NCBI GenBank assembly: GCA_030704615.1
Contig: CM060732.1
Location: 50,325,053 to 50,389,052 of the forward strand
Origin: Takakia lepidozioides
Lineage: Eukaryota; Streptophyta; Takakiopsida; Takakiales; Takakiaceae
Reading direction: 5' to 3'
Length of the DNA: 64,000 bases
This document shows, in pieces, positions 11,999 through 22,509 of this stretch (the stretch's first letter is position 1; every line of letters starts with the position of its first letter). A model generated the notes under the pieces. That model did no database searches. It had not been told where the DNA came from and saw nothing but the letters and a program-made list of their open reading frames with translations. A program made the position numbers and the translations under genes.

Positions 11999-12186
11999 GG
12001 AAGGGTTGACTCAAACCTAGCAGTGGTACCTGCAAGTTTGAGGTACAGGTTGTGTGGGTCTGCTAGAGGGGCAACCACCATGCTGGTGTGTGATCGATGC
12101 TCTAGAGGTTGACATATGGGATGTTTGACTCCACCTCTTGAGATGGTTCCTAATGGGGATTGGTTATGTCCGCATTGCATTGGATA
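11999..12186 (+). pseudogene. PHD-finger fragment following the integrase
   Basis: In the +1 frame relative to the integrase, the reading is LCGSARGATTMLVCDRC, then SRG, a TGA stop where PHD fingers usually have Trp, then HMGCLTPPLEMVP and NGDWLCPHC before a stop. This is the spacing C-x-x-C, H-x-x-C, C-x-x-C of a PHD finger with the typical CL-PPL and GDW-CP signatures. One cysteine of the first pair seems lost. It lies between the integrase and the 3' LTR-like repeat, so it was probably the C-terminal part of the same polyprotein. PHD fingers generally read histone H3 tails; a targeting role here is inference. Confidence 0.75.
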
Positions 12187-12445
12187 GTGGGAGTGGATAC
12201 AACCATAGAAGGCTAACAAGAAATGCAAGGCCAAGCTACTAGGAGACCTTCAACACACGAGATCCTGGCTCAAGTTCACAGATTGCAAGACGACGACTAA
12301 CGATGGGGCTACTCTTGTACCCGGCCTCTTGGTCTATAGAGTTTGAGTACAATAGGGACAATGTTAGAGGACTTAGTACGGCTGTGGCTATTACATCTTG
12401 TAGCTATCTGGAGTTAGAGGGACCTATCCACCAGCTAGGGGGGCG

Positions 12446-12976
12446 ATTGTGGCAGACTACTTTATTGTGCATATATGTGTGGTGTAGTTTGGACAACGAT
12501 GTAGTTGTGTAGCGATACATATGCGCACGACAGCTGTCAAGTTAAATAAACACAGTGTGAAACTAACTAGAATAAATCTAGTTATTTGTATTTAACACTT
12601 GGATTTAGTTCAAGTGTTAAGTCAGGTGTCAAGTTTAGCTTGACACTTGAACCATCTTATCTTCACGAGAGTGTCAATTGTGCGACTCATCTCTCTCGAG
12701 TTAAGCCTGCACGACAGAGCTCCCTCGCTGCTTAGCATCTGAGTGTACTTATGGAGGGAGAGTAGGATGTTGTGGGGTGGAGTCCCCATAGCTTGGGGTG
12801 CCCCTGGCTCGACTCTTATTTTAACGAGTGATTGTATTGTATTTCGTGTTTTGTGTCAACAGAGACAGTGTGAGTTTAGTTTTCATATCATTGTGGCAGA
12901 CTACTTTATTGTGCATATATGTGTGGTGTAGTTTGGACAGCGATGTAGTTGTGTAGCGATACGTATGCGCACGACA
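12446..12976 (+). mobile_element. 3' LTR-like segment with partial tandem copy
   Basis: After a purine run (CTAGGGGGGCG, 12434-12445) an 87-bp sequence beginning ATTGTGGCAGACTACTTTATTG and ending GCGCACGACA occurs at 12446-12532 and again at 12890-12976, differing at only a couple of positions. The 444-bp period and the preceding purine tract suggest the LTR of the upstream integrase element, followed head-to-tail by the first 87 bp of a second LTR. Confidence 0.65.
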
Positions 12977-13234
12977 AAATTGACGATGATGACCCGGCTA
13001 CTATGACCTGGTTACGATGACGTGTCTACGAAATGTGGCGACGAAACGTGACGACGATGACGTGGCACTATGGTACCCTATTCCTGCTCTACGCTAAACT
13101 AGCTTCCGACCTTCGGTTCGTCGCTAGAATATTGTATTAGTTTTGTTGATATGTAATTTTTTTAAATAGAATTATCCAGTGTGCTACTTAGATTACATTT
13201 TTATATAAATAACTTTACAAATCAACACCAACAT
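12977..13234. other. No gene recognised
   Basis: A short GATGACG/ACGATGAC-rich stretch (12983-13070) precedes AT-rich sequence. Nothing coding is supported. Confidence 0.5.
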
Positions 13235-13450
13235 ATGGTAGCTCAATTGGATAGTGCACTCATTGCCACCCAGTTGATTCTGGGGTCAAATTCTACTACC
13301 TTGCTGGCTATGGTATGTTCGTATGTTCTTCTCCCCCTTCCATTGGGCGGTGTCTCATGCGAAAAGCCTTCACGGCAAGGTTACTTTGAAAGAGGTTATT
13401 TTTAATTAAGGGGCCTGATTTGTGAGCTGTTGCTCCCCAAGTGTTTCCCT
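13235..13450 (+). mobile_element. tRNA-derived SINE, copy 1
   Basis: The head GGTAGCTCAATTGGATAGTG fits a pol III A box and GGGGTCAAATTCTA a degenerate B box at tRNA spacing. The body ends GCCTGATTTGTGAGCTG...AAGTGTTTCCCTT before a TA-repeat. The same body recurs inverted at 13506-13712 and at 49308-49530, and its 3' part at 18095, 18810 and 19505. The repeated occurrence makes it a SINE family rather than a tRNA gene. Confidence 0.8.
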
Positions 13451-13505
13451 TATATATATATATATATATATATAACAATAACGTTTTTATTTTATTTTAT
13501 TTTAA

Positions 13506-13712
13506 AAGGGAAACACCTGGGAGCGACAGCTCACAAATCAGGCCCCTTAATAGTGAGAGGAGAAAATAACCTCTTTCATTTATGGGCCACGGAGACGAAG
13601 GACACCGCCCAGGGGAGTGGGAGAAGAGAATACCACACCTGTCAGTAGCAAGATTTGACCCCATAATCATCTGGGTGGCACTCAGTGCACTTAACCAACT
13701 TGAGCTACTGAC
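13506..13712 (-). mobile_element. tRNA-derived SINE, copy 2 (inverted)
   Basis: This is the reverse complement of the family at 13235-13450, running from AAGGGAAACACC (its 3' end) to the A-box region TTGAGCTAC. With copy 1 it forms a tail-to-tail inverted pair, about 55 bp apart, separated by (TA)n and TTTTATT sequence. Confidence 0.8.
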
Positions 13713-13749
13713 TGTTGGTGTTTTAATTCTACAACCACAGCCGGTACGG

Positions 13750-13905
13750 TGACTCAATTAGATAGTGCACTGTGCTGAAGAGGGAAAAATAACCCCCTTT
13801 CATATGAAGCCTTGGTGACGAAACCATTGCACACAGGTCAAGGTAACAGGATTTGAGCCCCAGACCACCGGGATGAGATAGGGCCTAAATTGTGAGCTGA
13901 ATAAG
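13750..13905 (+). mobile_element. Diverged SINE copy 3
   Basis: GGTGACTCAATTAGATAGTGCACTG resembles the SINE head and GGGCCTAAATTGTGAGCTG its 3' body. Between them AGGATTTGAGCCCCAGA reads like the family's B-box segment in the opposite orientation, so this is a rearranged composite. Confidence 0.5.
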
Positions 13906-16595
13906 GAAAATTCATTATAGATTATAAATCATTTACTTATTACAATTTCATTCAAATATTCTTTGTCATGATCGGAATTGGAGGACAGAGTTAGGAAAGC
14001 AGCTTACAAAAGCCTTTTACATCCTCCAAAAGTCTTGAGAATATAAACAAAGGGAAATTCTAGGCAGTTTTTCTTACGTAGGCACATACATCTTAGCAGC
14101 TGATATGGCATCTAGGTTAAAGGGGGTACCACCTGCAGCTATCCTACATGGCATGTGATTTTCCATGTCAGCAGCTATCTCAAACTAGAGGTCATATAAA
14201 GTCAGTAGCTACTCCTTTGTATTGCTTGGTTCTAATGTTAAGCCTAGGCTGCACCGTGCCGCTAGCTTTAGCAGTCCTGTTATGTACGGGTTAGCAGGAC
14301 GAGTTCGTAATTGCTACTCCAGCTAACAAGACCCCGGTTGCACCAAAATGTTAGCGGAACACTTGTTTGTGTGTAACGTTAGTTGAACACTTCTTCCCCT
14401 GCCCCTCCGCCCAGTTTCCCTCGCTATTCCTTCCTCTATGCCATGCAGTGGGTTTTTTTTTCCAACGAAAAATTTGCCAGATTTCGACTATGGGTCGACT
14501 ACTTGTACAAAGGAATTATGGGGGGTAAAATCCGAAGATTCCACCAAAAAGCGCCTGTAGTTGAATATCAGGCCTGATTTTGCCAATGTGGACCAGTTAA
14601 CACGTGCCACCTATTATATAACCACTTTTCTAACCCTACCACCTCGTTATTCTCGCCACATGGGCACGGGGTAGAAATCACATTGTGGCCCTGCTTGCGA
14701 TTTTGGAAAATGAGAAAAAAAAAACACTGATGCCATAGCCAAAAGAGCAAGTGAGGAAAGGGGTGGCTGCTCGAAAAATCATGTGCCAGCTTAGATTTAG
14801 CACTAGGGTGGGTGTATTTTGCCCTAGGAAACTATGAAGGGAATCTATAGTGTAGATAGCAGTAGATAGAGCTAAAACATCTTAAGCAGGTCTGTGCGGC
14901 CTAAAGTTTCTGGCTAGCAGTAGTTAGTATTAGAATACCATGCCTTGGCAGGGCGATGTGGCCGGAGCCTAAGGTTCGTTTAGATCACATAGTGTTGTGT
15001 GATCTCCTGGCTTGCCATTGGGATATCAATATTTGCTTGCATTATTTAGAAACATGTTTTTATCACACTTCTCATTTGCAGTCAGAGGCAGGAAAATACT
15101 CAAGTGAAGATCCAAGTTTAATTAGGCTCCTCAGCATGTACTGCCGCAAGTGCAAAGCACAATTGCCACACCAAAGTCCCACGAATGTTCGCCACCTTCG
15201 AATTTATATCGTATGATGCACTAAAATTAGTGTTGCCATCAGCCTTCTTGCAAAAAGCATATACTGTGAAATCTTCATGCTGCTACGTAAGATATCCAAT
15301 TGACTTGCACGTGTTTATATAGCCATATCCATACGGCACCAACTCCCCGTCATCGTTGCCTAAATAACCATTGAGATCTATTTGCGTGTTTGTGTGCTCC
15401 TGACTATTAGAGAGGCAGCAAGCACTGAGAATAGTCCCGTCAAGGGTTGATCCCAAGCAAGTTTTAGTAAAACCACCACAATTCTGTTTTGAACGGTCAT
15501 GCCACAACATACACACAACATACACACACATCCATGAATTAATCATTTGTATCTTCGTCCATTGAAAATTGGAACAATAAATGCATAGGATACATGTCGA
15601 GAGCATATTGTCATTCCAGTAGCACGCTTCATCCAATTCCACGAGCAGTAGGCGGGTACGAGTGCGAAAAATTTGAACAAAACATGAAATTTGATTTTTA
15701 TTTATTTTAAGTGCAGCTGGAGGTATCTATTAGTGTTGCACGGATAGTTGATATTTTTCATATCAGCCGGTTACCGATGTCTGACTTTAACCTGATACCT
15801 AGAGAACCATAATATATATCTATGACACTCAACTCCAAAAGCACCCACAACAATGGACAAGTTGATTATCGAGAAACTACTGCAAGACATGCAGATGACT
15901 GCAAAGTCTTGCCATGGAAGCACCATACTAAAATTCACCGACGAAAAGTATTTTGATCAGCAGGTAGCTGCGGAAGACTGAAAGATGAGGAGCATTGGAC
16001 AATCCCAAGAGCAGATTAGAACTCCAAACGTACGGTAAGCAACAATAATGATTCATAGTTCATTAAATATCATTGGTACTAGTCAAATGAGATGAACAAC
16101 ACAAAACACATCAGGGAGGACGTAACAATTTCCAACTATTAGAGACGTTTACTCACACGATTAATCTGTGCTTGAGCTCCGTTGAGCACTGCCGACATAC
16201 AGAGCACAGCTAGAACCGTCATCTTTTACCATGAATTAGCCATGATATTGATCTTCGCTAGGAGCTCACGTCGAGGAACGGATAACGGGAGACCGATGCT
16301 TGCAACTGTTGTCTATCTTCCTACTCACCAAGATGGCCTTAGATCATAGCTGATATATGGTATCAGGATGGGAAACTACTAGTGCTGAATCCTTGCGAGT
16401 GATGTTATGATTGGCAGACCTGCAAACTTGAATGACGATGGAGTGTCATCACTATCCTACCTTCTTAAAATATACTCGGTTCAACCACTGGGTTATCGGG
16501 AAGGGGGGTGGTGCGTAAATAGTAACGAAGCCGGCTAGCGTAACCAGTGGTTACAACTGACTTTTTATTACGTGTGAAACACGTCATTTCCCTGC
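13906..16595. other. No gene recognised
   Basis: About 2.7 kb of AT-moderate sequence with only short, non-conserved reading frames. No splice-consistent coding potential, domain motif or repeat family was recognised. Confidence 0.5.
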
Positions 16596-16603
16596 GTAAA
16601 GAC

Positions 16604-17075
16604 GAGTGTTGGTCTGGTATGGGTATCAGACCCGAGTATCAATACTGGTATTAGGGACCATACCAGCCTTGGTCTTTAAGTGCTACATACCAGGTCATAT
16701 ACCAGACCAGGCTGGTATCCGTTTTCTCATACCAGCCACAATACCAGTACACCCCCCCCACCGCCCCCCCTCTCCCCTCCTCATTTAATCTGGTATGTGT
16801 ACTATACTAATTTATATGTACATGCATGTATTTATTTATATTTACTTTATGTTTATTGTATTTGTTTTCACTTGATATGTGATAAAACTTGTAAGTCAAG
16901 ATGGCTTTGGAATGATACCAGCATTGATACTCATACCATCTGGTATTGTGGTCATGATACTTGTACTCATACCAGTATCTGGAAAAAAAATACATTCACC
17001 ATTATATAGACTAGACTGGTATGGAAGTTTTGTGATGGGGTTGGTACCACAACCGGTATGGTATGTCCTAAACTG
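16604..17075. mobile_element. hAT-like non-autonomous element with ATACCAG/CTGGTAT subterminal repeats (element C)
   Basis: The left end reads GAGTGTTGGTCTGGTATGGG. The homologous copy at 18650-18936 preserves a right end ...ATACCATACCAACACTG, the complement of CAGTGTTGGTATGGTAT. Here that right end is shortened to CTAAACTG. The octamer GTAAAGAC lies on both sides (16596-16603 and 17076-17083), as expected of an 8-bp hAT target duplication. Many ATACCAG and CTGGTAT copies inside are typical of subterminal transposase-binding repeats. There is no coding capacity. Confidence 0.6.
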
Positions 17076-17083
17076 GTAAAGAC

Positions 17084-17840
17084 CAGTGTTGTACTGGTAT
17101 GTCCATTTTGGCATACCCGACTGGTCTTGGTAGGTCCACTTGGCTGTTGGGTCCAACTGGTAGGGCCCGGGGTAGATTAGGATTGACCAGGGTAGGTTAT
17201 AGGATGGGTATGGGTATTTCAAATTTTGAGATACCCTGGTCCTAGGCATGGGTATGACAAAACTCAAATGACATAGTGGGGCAGTATGTACAATGGTATG
17301 GTTATATTTTTAATGAATGGTATCTTCGACAATTACATTATATATTATGGTATTTAAAGGTTAACTTCATGTTATTTTTACATGTTTTTTATATTTGTAG
17401 CCACAAACCCCTGTTGTTAGTTATAAATTTATATTTTTGGTACATGGTTATATTATGGTGATCTATGTTGTAGTGGTTTGGATACGTGATGCCAGTGGCT
17501 CAAATCAGTGATGCCTGCGGCTGGGAGCCCAAAGATATAGTGCTATTTTTTACATTGCACAAATGTGAATGAGGATAAGCACAAAAAAATTGTATCATTA
17601 CACATACCCATGCTAGCTTGGGTTCATCAATACTAAATATGGGTCTCAAGCCGAGTATGAAAATAGTTCATACTTAGACTGGTATGGTAGGTAGGGGGTA
17701 GGTCCAGTGTTCAAAACCCGGGGTCCAGGGTATAGCCGGGGTATATGTCCGAAGACATACCCAACTGGTATGTTGTACAATACCCTTACTCATACCAGTG
17801 CACATACCCTGGCCGACTGGCACATACCAATACAACACTG
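17084..17840. mobile_element. hAT-like non-autonomous element with 19-bp TIRs and perfect 8-bp duplication (element B)
   Basis: The left end CAGTGTTGTACTGGTATGT matches the complement of the right end ACATACCAATACAACACTG at 18 of 19 positions. GTAAAGAC directly flanks both sides (17076-17083, 17841-17848). The second copy of the surrounding sequence at 18937-18944 has a single GTAAAGAC followed directly by CAATGTTGGG, so it represents the empty site. Length is 757 bp with no transposase. Confidence 0.85.
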
Positions 17841-18055
17841 GTAAAGACCAATGTTGGGCGGGTATTACATTTTTTCATACCAGCCGGGTCCTTGTATCAG
17901 CGTTTTTTTTATACTATTTGCATTGTGGCGCGGTGGGCATCCACAGGAACATAAGTGGGAGCATGTGTGGCGTGAATGAGTGTTAGGCGAATGAATCCCA
18001 AACATATTAGAGACGGTAAGGCGAACAATCTAAAATTGACATAGCATGGTAAATG

Positions 18056-18300
18056 CTACCAATACGGAAACCAAATAGACAAACAAAATAGCCGGCCTGA
18101 TTTTTGAGCTGTTGCTTCCAAGTGTTTCCCTTTTATTTGGAGAAACAAAAAACCACAATATTCATTTTTATTCACTTTATCATCCGAACCACACTATTGA
18201 AAAATAACCGGGCACTCAAGGGTTTTAGTTTTTCCCTTCAATAATCTTTTAATAAAGTTTCATCCAGGGCCTCTTTCCCCTGTTCTGTATATATATATAT
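18056..18300. repeat. Direct repeat, copy 1 of 2 (other at 19474-19700)
   Basis: The segment from CTACCAATACGGAAACC through the SINE-like GCCTGATTTTTGAGCTG and ATTCACTTTATCATCCGAACC to TCCAGGGCCTCTTTC recurs with a few substitutions 1.4 kb downstream. Both end in TATATA-rich sequence. Confidence 0.85.
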
Positions 18301-18436
18301 TTTTAAAACATAGTGAACAATTGTTTTTTATCTCCCTCAAAAACTGTTGTTGAGGTAATTATCTCTCGGGGAAGTCACTCCATATATAGTTTGGGAATCG
18401 CGTGCGATAAATAGGTGTTTTTCTCATTCATTTGAT

Positions 18437-18610
18437 AGATGTCATGGGCCCATCTTTCGCCAAAGGGTGTGCAAGAGGAGCCACTTGTCGCCATCCTGGA
18501 GCGAGGGACGCTAAAACGGAGGGGCCAGATTCCGCTCAGCACCTATAAGGGATTGCCACATCCACATGTACATTGAGGGAGGGTATGGAGCCAACAATGT
18601 TCCTTGTACT
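18437..18610 (+). repeat. Inverted dispersed repeat, partner at 26524-26700
   Basis: The stretch CCCATCTTTCGCCAAAGGG...GGAGCCACTTGTCGCCATC...CCACATCCACATG...TTGTACT is present as the reverse complement at 26524-26700. The two copies enclose the broken LINE region. Confidence 0.85.
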
Positions 18611-18639
18611 AATTAGCATATATACTTTGTAATCAGTTT

Positions 18640-18763
18640 AGTCAAGATGGCTTTGGAATGATACCAGAATTGATACTCATACTGTGGTCATGATACTCGT
18701 ACTCATCCAGTATCTGGAAAAAATAATAATGCATCCACCATTATATAGACCAGACTGGTATGG

Positions 18764-18800
<37 letters not shown>

Positions 18801-19015
18801 CGGGTTTCCCTCCTCAAGGGCCTGAATTGTGAGCAGTCACTCCCAGGTTTCCTTACCCAAAAAAAAAAACAAATGTGATGGGGCTGGTACCACGACGAGT
18901 ATGGTATGTCCTAAACCTAATACCATACCAACACTGGTAAAGACCAATGTTGGGTGGATATTACATTTTTTAATACCAGCCGGGTCCTGGTATCAGCGTT
19001 TCTTTTATACTACCG
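18640..19015 (+). repeat. Second copy of the element-C region, with a SINE fragment inserted
   Basis: AGTCAAGATGGCTTTGGAATG...TATCTGGAAAAAA...GGTATGGAAG and the later ATGTGATGGGG...TATGTCCTAAAC repeat 16893-17075. At 18768-18873 a poly-T run plus an SINE 3' fragment and an A-run interrupt the copy where the first reads GGAAGTTTTGTGATG without a break. The segment after GTAAAGAC matches 17849-17920. Confidence 0.85.
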
Positions 19016-19473
19016 TAGTCGGCAGACTGATCCGGCAGTGAAGTGCCGAATATTTATTTTCTTTACAACAAAACACTCCGGCATAACTTAAGGAAATTTC
19101 TAGATTTTACGGCAATGCCACGAGGAGATTTTAAGTAATTTGGCGGTGACTACCAGCATGAACTTGCTCTGTCTACTGTACCAAATGTGGTAAATGAATT
19201 ATGTGGGTTGCTAAGAGCCATGAGAGCATATGGTCAATCATTAAATGCAGTGATTTTTCAGCCAATTATTCTAGGATTTCTCAGAGCTAAAGCGCCACAA
19301 GCTCTAGGAAAATATTTTGTGCCTTGAAACATCTTTGAGTAGTTTGTTTGAGATTTTAGGCTTTTTTTTTAATGAAATTTCTGAAATATCGACAGTTGTT
19401 TCTAAATTTCCACTTATTTATTAGGCATGTTCATTTCTATTTTTATTTTATTTTCTAATTATTTACTGCCGAG
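19016..19473. other. No gene recognised
   Basis: A short AT-rich stretch between repeats. No feature is supported. Confidence 0.5.
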
Positions 19474-19700
19474 CTACCAATATGGAAACCAAATAGAACA
19501 AAACAGCCGACCTGATTTGTGAGCTGTCACTCCCAAGTGTTTCCATTTTATTTGGAGAAACAACATATTATTCATTTTTATTCACTTTATCATCCAAACC
19601 ACTTCACTACTGAAAAATAACCGGGCACTCGAGGGATTTAGTTTTTCCCTTCAATAATATTTTAATAAAGTTTCATCCAGGGCCTCTGTCACCTGTTCTG
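19474..19700. repeat. Direct repeat, copy 2 of 2 (other at 18056-18300)
   Basis: It matches 18056-18300 from CTACCAATATGGAAACC to TCCAGGGCCTCTG and is followed by a (TA)n tract at 19721-19744. Confidence 0.85.
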
Positions 19701-19749
19701 AAAAATAAAAAAATAGTGAACATATATATATATATATATATATATTCTA

Positions 19750-20334
19750 AGAAAGGGGAGGAAGCCCTTTTAAATTTTATTCGAATTATTTGAGGAAAAA
19801 TTAAAACCCTGGGGTGCTCGTAGGCTGCCGTAAGGCATGTCTCGCAGTGGGCTGCGCTGGATAACTCTAGATCAATCAAAAGAGACGATGTCGGGACCAT
19901 TTGACTAAGGGACGAGCCCTAAAGAACAAAGGGCTACAGTGTACTGTAGCTTGGCTGTTGAAACAGTTACTCTAGGAGGATTGCCGACGAGGACCTAGCA
20001 AGATCAAACATAGCGCAGGGATGCAAGAACAATTACCCTAGGTCGGGGAGGGACCTAGCAAGCTTACTTAAAACGAAAGCGAGAGAAGAGTAGACTCTTA
20101 TGAGAGAGCCCCTAGATATTTATATATGAAAGTGAAGTCTAGCTGCCGAGGAAGATCTGATGTGTTTCCAGTTAACCTCCGACTTCTCAAATTCCGGGGA
20201 AGCTGAATAGCCTGGCTCTGTGCCCTTGCCAACATTCGGGGTCTGTTGGGCCACACACAAGAGAGCTCATGGGAGCAGTCACACATGATCCCAAGCTTCC
20301 CCCACGTTGATCGGAATGCATGGAGGAGGGCTGG
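19750..20334 (-). mobile_element. Probable LINE 3' end / untranslated region
   Basis: This lies downstream (minus sense) of LINE coding remains. The block AAATTTTATTCGAATTATTTGAGG and TTAAAACCCTGG (19770-19813) recurs as AAATTTTATTATAAATTATG...TTAAAACCCTGG at 28278-28319, consistent with a shared LINE 3' region. Confidence 0.45.
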
Positions 20335-21735
20335 CTAACATTGCGGCTTCTTGGCGACCTTTGCACACAAAGCCGCCCAAGCCTTTTTAGCTGCCACTGT
20401 AAGATCAAAGAAAACTAGAGTGAGCAGCGCAGTGGGAGAGGTATTCTCATTGTCCAGGATCCACGCACATCTGATTTTCCATAAATTCCATAGAGTGGTT
20501 GTCCTGAGTGTCTTGAAGACAGGGCAGTCCGAAACAATAGCTTTTTGTCCTTTGTCATAATTTAGGAGAATGGGCATTGGTTGTAAGGGCATGGTGCCCC
20601 ACGCCACGTAGAATGAGCGCACCAGAGGCCATATAGTGTTAGGTGCCACACAGTCAATTAGGCAATGTTCAAGGGACTCTATGATCCCAATGTTGCAACA
20701 TTGATAGAGTAAAGCCTCCCTGAAGTTCAAGAACTGTCCCACTTTGAGCACTCTATTGGCCACTTGCCATAGGAAGGCACTGACTTTGGCATATTTGGAT
20801 TTGTGCCAGATAAGAGACCATATAGATTTCCAGTTTTCATTTGCAAAGTTTTGGTGACCCCATCTGTCGTTCCATTTCGCATAGAGGGGTTTTGCCCCGA
20901 GAAGTGTCTTGTAGGCTTTCTTTGCTGAGAAGGAGAAGATGGGGTGGAGGTCGTTATCAAATTTCCAATTCCATTCTGTCGGGTCCAGCTGAAGGGATTG
21001 AATGTCAGTGCCACCAATAAGGACGAAAGCAACTTTTTGTAACCAAGTAAGGAGAGGGGAGGTAAGAGATGCCATGGGATCAAGGGTTCTGGAGGAGTCA
21101 GACCATAAGCAGATGCGAGCAGGAGAGGCTGATGAGGAGGGGATGGTAATAGTCCGGGGAGAAGATAAGGAAAAAAATCCCGAGAGTGTATCTCAGGCAT
21201 AGAATTCATAGCCAGTAATAGTGAGGGCATTTGTGTCCGTGAGGTAAAGTACATGGAGTGGGGCTAGATTGGATAGAACCCAATGGTGTGGAGCGAGTGG
21301 ATAAGACCCATCCTTTAGCAGAAGTTTCCAGGAGTCAGGGATAGATTCAATGATCTGAGTGATTCCAGACCTGAGACGTCGTGCACCAAGAGCCTGCTCA
21401 AGGGATAGGGGGGTGTTGTCCCAAAGATTTTTGACTGTAACTATCCCTCTCATCTCCCATGCAGCCCATTTTTTAGCCTCACTCTTTGCTTCAGCAGATG
21501 GATTTGGAGAATTTAGGAAGATGGGCTGTCTCAAGACCTCATGGAAGGTAGAAGGGTTTCTTTTAATTAGGAAAGGTCTGAAACAGTTCCACGCAGACCA
21601 AATCGATTTCCATAGCTGGGAACCCAGGGATTTGTGGTTGAAACCTTGAACTATCCAACGTGAGGATGCTGGCCACGCAGTCCCTTGGCCAGGAAATGAA
21701 GCCTCAATGGTATTAGCCAGTAATAGCTTCCACAA
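20335..21735 (-). pseudogene. LINE ORF2 C-terminal part (zf-RVT region)
   Basis: Two minus-strand frames (21735-21193, 21075-20335) make up the C-terminal part of a plant L1-type LINE ORF2. The later frame has FSAKKAYKTLLG, then WKSIWSLIWHKSKYAKVSAFLWQVANRVLKVG and CCNIGIIESLEHCLIDC. This is the W-x-x-IW...FLW...C-x-x-C...E-x-x-H-x-x-x-C pattern of the reverse-transcriptase zinc-binding region. The frames are offset, so the gene is broken. Confidence 0.85.
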
Positions 21736-21853
21736 GCCTCCCTAGCGGGGGCCAATAAACCTAGGTATCCATTTTTCCAAGGAGAGCTTTTATCTGGGTT
21801 TACGGGTCAAGGACTCCTAATCCTTCCATTTTCTTTGGGAGACATATATGGTG

Positions 21854-22492
21854 TCAGGAGACTTGGGGTCTCTTGTTCTCCGAGGAAGAACTGGCTCCCC
21901 AAATGAAGTTCCTGGTTAGCCTTTTGATTTCATTGATGAATTTGGAATCAGGCCCCCAAGCGGAGGCAAAGTACCAGATACCTGCCATCAGGATCTGGTT
22001 CGCCACAAGTGCTCTGCCCGTGACTGAAAGGTGGGAAGAACCCCAGTAGGCCAACTTTCTTTTAAGCTTTTGTATAGTGGGGGCCATTCTTTGTTCTTCA
22101 GTGAGGTTGACCCCAAATGTGTGCCCCAGTAGCGTGGTAGTCTCTCTTTCTTTGAGCCAAATGAGGGCAAGATGGCCACCCGATGTTGGGGATACCCCAA
22201 TGGTGGATTTAGAGGGGTCCCCCACGAGAAGGGCTTTTGTCTCCAGTTGAGTCATGGATTCTGGCATGCTACCTGAAGACTTAATCTTGTTGGCCATGTC
22301 ACAAAAGTCTTTGGATATAACTGGCCAAAGCTTCTTGTAGAATTCGACCGGGATCCCATCCAGGGCAGGGGCCTTGTTGTTGTTCATAAGTTTAAGTGCA
22401 TCCTCTAACTCTTGTTCAGTAAACTCCGCGAGCAGATTGGGAGAGTCTGATGGCACCAGTTTTTGGGGGATAGAGAGAAGGCATTGCCTCAA
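21854..22492 (-). pseudogene. LINE reverse transcriptase fragment, catalytic part deleted
   Basis: FTEQELEDALKLMNNNKAPALDGIP and VEFYKKLWPVISKDF are typical of the N-terminal RT fingers of LINE ORF2. After MPESMTQLETKALL the reading jumps to LKERETTTLLGHTFGV and QKLKRKLAYWGSSHLSVTGRALV, which belong to the thumb region. The palm segment with the F/Y-ADD active site is missing, so an in-frame internal deletion is inferred. Confidence 0.85.
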
Positions 22493-22509
22493 ACGGTCCT
22501 GGAAGGAAG

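Noticed and set aside
9983-12976. One complete retroelement from LTR 9983 to LTR 12446
   Set aside because: The two LTR-like sequences are unrelated, and there is no primer site or gag/RT between them, so they are parts of different families.
13235-13310. Possible tRNA gene
   Set aside because: A and B boxes are present, but no acceptor stem or clear anticodon arm is seen, and the sequence recurs with a long common body, so it is a SINE.
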